DNA of 64,000 nt from JBPCQA01 sp050998615 (GTDB taxonomy: Bacteria > Actinomycetota > Actinomycetes > Propionibacteriales > Nocardioidaceae): positions 1-64,000 of the forward strand of contig JBPCQA010000051.1 of assembly GCA_050998615.1 (NCBI GenBank), given 5' to 3'. This document shows positions 60,038 through 64,000 of this stretch, one piece after another (positions within the stretch are counted from its first letter, which is position 1; every line of letters begins with the position of its first letter). Below the pieces are notes generated by a model, which worked only from the letters and a program-made list of their open reading frames with translations, was not told the origin of the DNA and made no database searches. The position numbers and the translations under genes were made by a program.

Positions 60038-61471
60038 TCATCGCCCGGAGACGATGCGCAACTCGGACGCCACCTGGGTTGCCGGCAGGCTGAGCATTCC
60101 GAGGACTTTGAGGACGCTTGCGAGATCAGGACAGTCCACGACCGTCAGCCCGTCGATGTGGTGCAAGGATTTCGGTGCCGGGCCGTGGTCTGTTGGGACC
60201 AAGGCATAGCTGAACCCGAGCCGGGCCGCCTCGACGAGCCTGGTGGTGATGCTCGGCACCTGTCTCAACTCTCCAGCGAGCCCGATCTCGCCGATCGCCA
60301 CTGTGCCACCCGGCACCGGGCTGTTGAAGTATCCGCTAGCAAGCGCGACCGCGATCGACAAGTCGGCAGCAGGTCCACGCAGGGCGGCTCCGCCCACCGT
60401 TGCGGCGTAAATGTCAAGGTGGGAGATCTCCACCGGAATTCGGCGCTGCAAGACCGCCACCAGCATCGCCAGCCGCGAGGCGTCAAGCCCGCTGACCGCC
60501 CGGCGAGGCTGCGGGCTGGAGGACCGGGTCAGCAGCGACTGGACCTCCGCCAGCATTGGTCGACGCCCCTCCAGGGCGACCGTCACACAAGTGCCCGCCA
60601 TCGGCTTGAGATGGTGGGACATGAAAAGCCCGCTCGCGTCGGTCACCTCGACGATCCCCTCGTCGCCGAGGTCAAAGCACCCGATCTCTTCGACCGGACC
60701 GAAGCGATTCTTCACCGCGCGCAGCAACCGCAACCGAGAGTTGCGCTCGCCTTCGAATTGCAGCACAACGTCGACGATGTGCTCGAGAGCTCGCGGCCCC
60801 GCAATGGACCCGTCCTTGGTGACGTGACCGACAAGCAGGGTCGGCAGGTGCCGTTCTTTGGCCACTCGGATCAGAGCTGCGGTGACCGCTCGAACCTGGG
60901 TTATCCCCCCGGCGATGCCGTCGACCTCGCCGCTGGCAATGGTTTGGATCGAGTCGATGATCAACAGACCGGGGCGAACGGCGTCGATGTGACCCAACAC
61001 GGCGGCTAGGTCGACTTCCGCCGCCAAGAACAGGTTGTCCTCGAGCGCACCCGTGCGCTCCGCACGGAGCCGGACCTGCGAAGCGGACTCCTCACCCGAG
61101 ACGTAGAGCGTGACGTCGCCGCGCCTGGCGGCCCGCGCAGCTGCCTCGAGCAGCAGCGTCGACTTGCCGACTCCGGGCTCGCCGGCGAGCAACAACACCG
61201 CCCCAGGCACGATGCCCCCGCCTAGGACACGATCCAACTCGCCTACTCCGGTTGGCTGGCGGGCAGCTGACTCGGCGCGCACCTGTGCGATCGGGAGCGC
61301 CTTGGCCGTCACTGGGCCACGCGTCGCCGGGGCAGTGCGGGGTGGACCAATCTCCTCGACGGTGCCCCAGCTCTGGCACTCACCGCACCGGCCCACCCAC
61401 TTCACCGAGCTCCAGCCACACTCGAGACACCGGTGGGACTGCAGAGGTCGTCTGGCCGCCGTCTTGGTCAT
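60038..61471 (-). CDS. radA: DNA repair protein RadA (Sms)
   Basis: This 477-residue RecA-like helicase assists branch migration. The N-terminal zinc finger HRCLECGWSSVKWVGRCGEC (Cys4) is followed by Walker A VLLLAGEPGVGKSTLLLEAA. The RadA motif KNRFG lies in LLRAVKNRFGPVEEIGCF. The C-terminal Lon-protease-like domain has GGAALRGPAADLSIAVALAS. ATG 61471; GTG 61477 is also in frame. It is upstream of disA with 104 bp and a repeat between. Confidence 0.95.
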   Translation of the reverse strand: MTKTAARRPLQSHRCLECGWSSVKWVGRCGECQSWGTVEEIGPPRTAPATRGPVTAKALPIAQVRAESAARQPTGVGELDRVLGGGIVPGAVLLLAGEPGVGKSTLLLEAAARAARRGDVTLYVSGEESASQVRLRAERTGALEDNLFLAAEVDLAAVLGHIDAVRPGLLIIDSIQTIASGEVDGIAGGITQVRAVTAALIRVAKERHLPTLLVGHVTKDGSIAGPRALEHIVDVVLQFEGERNSRLRLLRAVKNRFGPVEEIGCFDLGDEGIVEVTDASGLFMSHHLKPMAGTCVTVALEGRRPMLAEVQSLLTRSSSPQPRRAVSGLDASRLAMLVAVLQRRIPVEISHLDIYAATVGGAALRGPAADLSIAVALASGYFNSPVPGGTVAIGEIGLAGELRQVPSITTRLVEAARLGFSYALVPTDHGPAPKSLHHIDGLTVVDCPDLASVLKVLGMLSLPATQVASELRIVSGR

Positions 61472-61525
61472 GCGCACGACGCTAAGTCAAGCCGCCGACA
61501 GTCCGAGACAGCCGAGCCCAGCGGC

Positions 61526-61576
61526 TGATCGTTGTCCCCACTCGTGCGCGAAGTTGCGACGCTCAGCTGGTCAGGG
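61526..61576. repeat. REP-like repeat family C, copy at radA
   Basis: CGGCTGATCGTTGTCCCCAC then GCGAAGTTGCGACGCTCAGC. It shares the GTTGCGACGCTCAGCTGGT/AGCGGCTGAT words with 31,976 and 18,341. It lies in the space between the VOC-family gene and radA. Confidence 0.45.
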
Positions 61577-61650
61577 GCACGGTGCTCCCGATGGTGGTCG
61601 ATAGGATCCTTGCGAGCAAGGCCTGCGACCACTAGATCCGCACCACGCCG

Positions 61651-62298
61651 TTAGATCCGCACCAAGCCGTCCGGGGTGGCAAAGCTCGCGGCCAACACGC
61701 CGGGCGTGCCGTGTGGTGCGACCCACTCGACCTCGAACTGGCCGACCCGGTGCTCGGGGGGCGTCGCGAGCCACTGAGCGACCCGGGCCGGTTCGCCGGC
61801 AATCTCCACCCTGGCCAGCTCGACGTCGCCGGTGGCGCCCGCAGATGGATGCAGGTCGGGATCGACCTGCCACTGCACGAAGAACGGCAGTTGGGGATCG
61901 GCCTGCAGCCCCCGGATCCCGATCTGGCGCCAGCGCAGCTCGACTCCATCGGGTCTGTGCCGGTTGCCTTGCACCGACTGTCGCCCAAGACGCTGCTCGA
62001 CGGGAGCGATGTCATCGACCGCCACCACCCATCCCAGCCAGCCACCCCCCGACTCAGACCTGGCTCGAACCGCCTGCCCGAAGGGCGCCTTGTCGGAAGC
62101 GGGATGATCGAGCACCTCGACGACCTCCAGATACTGCCCGCGGGTAAGTGGCAAAACCATGTTGCGCGTCCCGAAGCGAGGATGGATTCCCCCGTCGACG
62201 AACTTCTCGCCGAGCAGCTCTGACAGCCAATCCGTGGTGCCGCCTAGCCCGTCTGGCCCGGCGGCGTACGAGAGATGGTCGAGATGCATGCGAGTCAT
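61651..62298 (-). CDS. VOC/glyoxalase-like domain protein
   Basis: The 215-residue protein begins MTRMHLDHLSYAAGPDGLGG, with FVDGGIHPRFGTRNMVLPLT and GQYLEVVEVLDHPASDKAPF. This is the glyoxalase-like domain found in many actinobacterial proteins of unknown substrate. Metal-ligand candidates are His8 and the Glu residues of YLEVVEV. ATG 62298. It is transcribed away from the next minus-strand gene with a 70-bp gap. Confidence 0.75.
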   Translation of the reverse strand: MTRMHLDHLSYAAGPDGLGGTTDWLSELLGEKFVDGGIHPRFGTRNMVLPLTRGQYLEVVEVLDHPASDKAPFGQAVRARSESGGGWLGWVVAVDDIAPVEQRLGRQSVQGNRHRPDGVELRWRQIGIRGLQADPQLPFFVQWQVDPDLHPSAGATGDVELARVEIAGEPARVAQWLATPPEHRVGQFEVEWVAPHGTPGVLAASFATPDGLVRI

Positions 62299-62368
62299 TG
62301 TGTCGAAGCCTGGCCAGCCAACAGCAGCGGGGTCGGCTTATCCGGAATGGCGACAGCGTGCACTAACC

Positions 62369-63172
62369 TTAGCCGACGATCGGGTTGGCGCTCTCGCCGG
62401 CGCGTCGGCTTCGTCTCGACCGATGAGGTGCGTCGGCGGGGTGCAGGGCGAGTCGGTGGCGGTTTGCGAGAAACGACTCGCAGTGCGCTGCCATGACGTC
62501 GTACGCCGGCTGACCCATCATCTGGACAAGCTCCGGGCGGTAGGAGACATACACCGGGTCTCGGGCGATGTGGGCGTCGGTGTTCCCGGAGCAGTACCAG
62601 TCGAGGTCGTGACCGCCCTCGCCCCAGCCTCGCCGGTCGTATTCGGTGACAGTGACTTCGGTGTACGACGTCGCGTCGGATCGCTCTACTTCGCGGAACA
62701 TCCGGCGGATCGGTAGCTGCCAGCACACGTCAGGTTTGGCTTCCAGCGGGTGGTGCCCGTGGCGCAACGCCCACGCGTGCAGGGCGCAGCCGGTGCCACC
62801 CGCAAAGCCTGGCCGGTTCAAGAAGACACATGCGCCGTCGTGAACAGCCGTCTTGCGCGCACCCTCGTCGTCCTTCTCGACCCAGGCGTTCTTCCGGCGA
62901 GTCCCCACCTCGTGCAACTGCCACTCCGTAGGGGAGAGCAGCTTCACGAACTCTCCCACCCGCAACTCGTCGTCGGAGTCGGAGAAGTGGGCGCCGAGGG
63001 TGCAGCAGCCATCGGATGGTCGATCGGCGTAGATCCCTTGACACCCAGCTCCGAAAATGCACGCCCAACGCGACGTCAGCCAGGTCAGGTCGCACTTGAA
63101 CTTCTGCGAGTCGTCGCCGGGATCGTCGAATTCGACCCATGCTCGCGGGAAGTCGAGCGAAACCTCAGGCAC
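62369..63172 (-). CDS. Conserved cysteine-rich protein of unknown function
   Basis: This 267-residue protein has FDDPGDDSQKFKCDLTWLTS, CIFGAGCQGIYADRPSDGCC and WALRHGHHPLEAKPDVCWQL, plus DLDWYCSGNTDAHIARDPVY. The spaced cysteines suggest an iron-sulfur or zinc site; the pattern recalls YkgJ/DUF3109-like proteins but I am not certain. GTG 63172 was chosen, with AGGG 8 bp upstream and just before VEFDDPGDD-type conserved text. The longer frame to 63277 runs through the ppx remnant. The C-terminus is basic (HRSRRSRRAGE). Confidence 0.65.
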   Translation of the reverse strand: MPEVSLDFPRAWVEFDDPGDDSQKFKCDLTWLTSRWACIFGAGCQGIYADRPSDGCCTLGAHFSDSDDELRVGEFVKLLSPTEWQLHEVGTRRKNAWVEKDDEGARKTAVHDGACVFLNRPGFAGGTGCALHAWALRHGHHPLEAKPDVCWQLPIRRMFREVERSDATSYTEVTVTEYDRRGWGEGGHDLDWYCSGNTDAHIARDPVYVSYRPELVQMMGQPAYDVMAAHCESFLANRHRLALHPADAPHRSRRSRRAGESANPIVG

Positions 63173-63182
63173 GTCGTCAACC

Positions 63183-63330
63183 CTATGTCTCGCACAGCTG
63201 GAAGTCGCGCCGTCGCGGGAGCAGTCATGGACCTCTTCGTGATCAAGGCGTTGGAGATCTGCCCGTGGGCCTTGCACGAGGGTGTGATCTTGGCCGAGCT
63301 CGACTCGTTGTCAGTGCGCCGCAGCCGCAG
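63183..63330 (+). pseudogene. C-terminal remnant of a Ppx/GppA exopolyphosphatase
   Basis: The plus frame reads SRAVAGAVMDLFVIKALEIC and then PWALHEGVILAELDSL. This is the VAGALVA-x-MDLF...LEICPWALREGVIL end that closes actinobacterial Ppx/GppA proteins. Everything upstream is absent, replaced by the minus-strand Cys-rich gene. In mycobacteria ppx1 lies just before the sugar-isomerase gene (Rv0496-Rv0498), the same order as here. The remnant runs without a stop into the next gene in another frame. Confidence 0.6.
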
Positions 63331-63347
63331 CGACCTACCCTGGGCAA

Positions 63348-64000
63348 GTGAGCGACGACCAGAACGCCGCCCGGCGAAGCCCAGTCATGGTGCCGTCCGC
63401 GCGCGTTGCTCTCTCGTCCGCTTCCGTCTACCCAGAGTCAACCGCCAGTGCATTCGAGTTGGCCAGCCGGCTCGGCTACGACGCGGTCGAAGTGATGGTG
63501 GGCATCGATCCCCTCAGCCAAGATGTCGGCGCGATCAAGCATCTCATCGACTATCACCGGATCACGGTATGTGCGATCCATGCGCCCTGCCTGCTGATCA
63601 CCCAGCGGGTGTGGGGGACCGAGCCGTGGGCCAAGCTCGTCCGTAGCGCTGAGATGGCGCAGGAGATCGGCGCCGACACGGTCGTCGTACATCCGCCTTT
63701 CCGTTGGCAACGCGAATACGCCAAGGGCTTCGTGGAGGGGATCGCCGATCTCGAGGCCGAGAGCGGCATTGCTTTCGCGGTAGAGAACATGTATCCATGG
63801 CGGGCATCACGTCGCGAGCTCCAGGCGTACGTGCCCGGATGGGATCCGGTGGGACATGACTACGCTAACGTCACCATCGACTTGTCGCACAGTTCCACTG
63901 CGGGAAGCGATCCGCTGCTCATGGTCCGCCAATTGGGCGGGCGGCTTCGCCACATTCACATGACCGACGGCAGCGGGTCTGCGAAGGACGAGCACCTCGT
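63348..64000 (+). CDS. Sugar phosphate isomerase/epimerase (TIM barrel), partial
   Basis: The frame is open from GTG 63348 to the window end (217 codons). ARVALSSASVYPESTASAFE and LASRLGYDAVEVMVGIDPLS are followed by ITVCAIHAPCLLIT, ADTVVVHPPFRWQ, FAVENMYPW and VTIDLSHSSTAGSDPLLMV. This is the AP-endonuclease-2-like TIM barrel with His, Glu and Asp metal ligands (H in VHPPF, E in VENMY, D and H in TIDLSHS). The homologue Rv0498 lies in the same context. The substrate is unknown. The 3' end is outside the window. Confidence 0.85.
   Translation, partial: MSDDQNAARRSPVMVPSARVALSSASVYPESTASAFELASRLGYDAVEVMVGIDPLSQDVGAIKHLIDYHRITVCAIHAPCLLITQRVWGTEPWAKLVRSAEMAQEIGADTVVVHPPFRWQREYAKGFVEGIADLEAESGIAFAVENMYPWRASRRELQAYVPGWDPVGHDYANVTIDLSHSSTAGSDPLLMVRQLGGRLRHIHMTDGSGSAKDEHL

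Overview
The window is a high-GC chromosome segment of an actinobacterium. The evidence is a gene order that closely matches the conserved ppa-dacB-tilS-hpt-ftsH-folE-folP-folB-folK ... panC-coaX-lysS-lsr2-clpC ... mutY-disA-radA block of mycobacteria and relatives (Rv3628 to Rv3585 in Mycobacterium tuberculosis), an Lsr2-type nucleoid protein, a ClpC with a UVR domain, pyruvate phosphate dikinase, frequent GTG starts and 1-4 bp stop/start overlaps. I cannot fix the genus; an environmental member near the Frankiales/Sporichthya/Mycobacteriales radiation fits.

Bases 1 to about 10,400 are a mobile-element graveyard. A string of at least eight start/stop-overlapping small genes (a TOPRIM-like protein, an 88-residue protein, a RepA-like hexameric ATPase, zinc-ribbon and other small proteins, a putative small terminase) looks like the replication and packaging end of a prophage or phage satellite. 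It carries an IS110 fragment, an MT-A70 methylase fragment, an IS3-like end, a papain-like peptidase remnant and an IS1-type transposase. Five genes here have clean single frameshifts. A 3' half of a tRNA-Thr(CGT) gene near 7,021 marks an integration site. A HicAB module (hicA frameshifted, hicB intact), a CaCA cation exchanger and a P-loop kinase are also present.

From 10.4 to 34 kb there is metabolic and transport content in small groups: a CDF metal exporter, a sedolisin next to a degraded exported protein, a degraded winged-helix protein, lpd, ppdK, a sulfotransferase-like protein, a thiamine-precursor ECF transporter (ykoE-ykoD-ykoC) under a TPP riboswitch, an enoyl-CoA hydratase, an amino-acid ABC transporter, an NlpC/P60 cell-wall hydrolase with a long poly-proline linker, ppa and dacB.

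From 34 to 64 kb is the conserved housekeeping block. It covers a DUF2342 metalloprotease, tilS, hpt, ftsH and the folate operon (folE-folP-SnoaL-folB-folK-DUF3180). A glycine-betaine ABC transporter (opuC set) and a solitary nuoD paralogue beside a MidA/NDUFAF7-like methyltransferase are inserted here. Then follow the DUF2520 gene, panC, coaX, lysS, lsr2, clpC, mutY, disA, radA and, at the edge, a partial sugar-phosphate isomerase preceded by the last stretch of a lost ppx gene.

Intergenic spaces carry several dispersed palindromic repeat families. The clearest has 19-bp ends reading AGAGCCCGCGCAGATAGGG and occurs at least seven times. The most promising biology is the nuoD2/MidA-like pair, the repeat families, and the decayed element with its tRNA-Thr scar.
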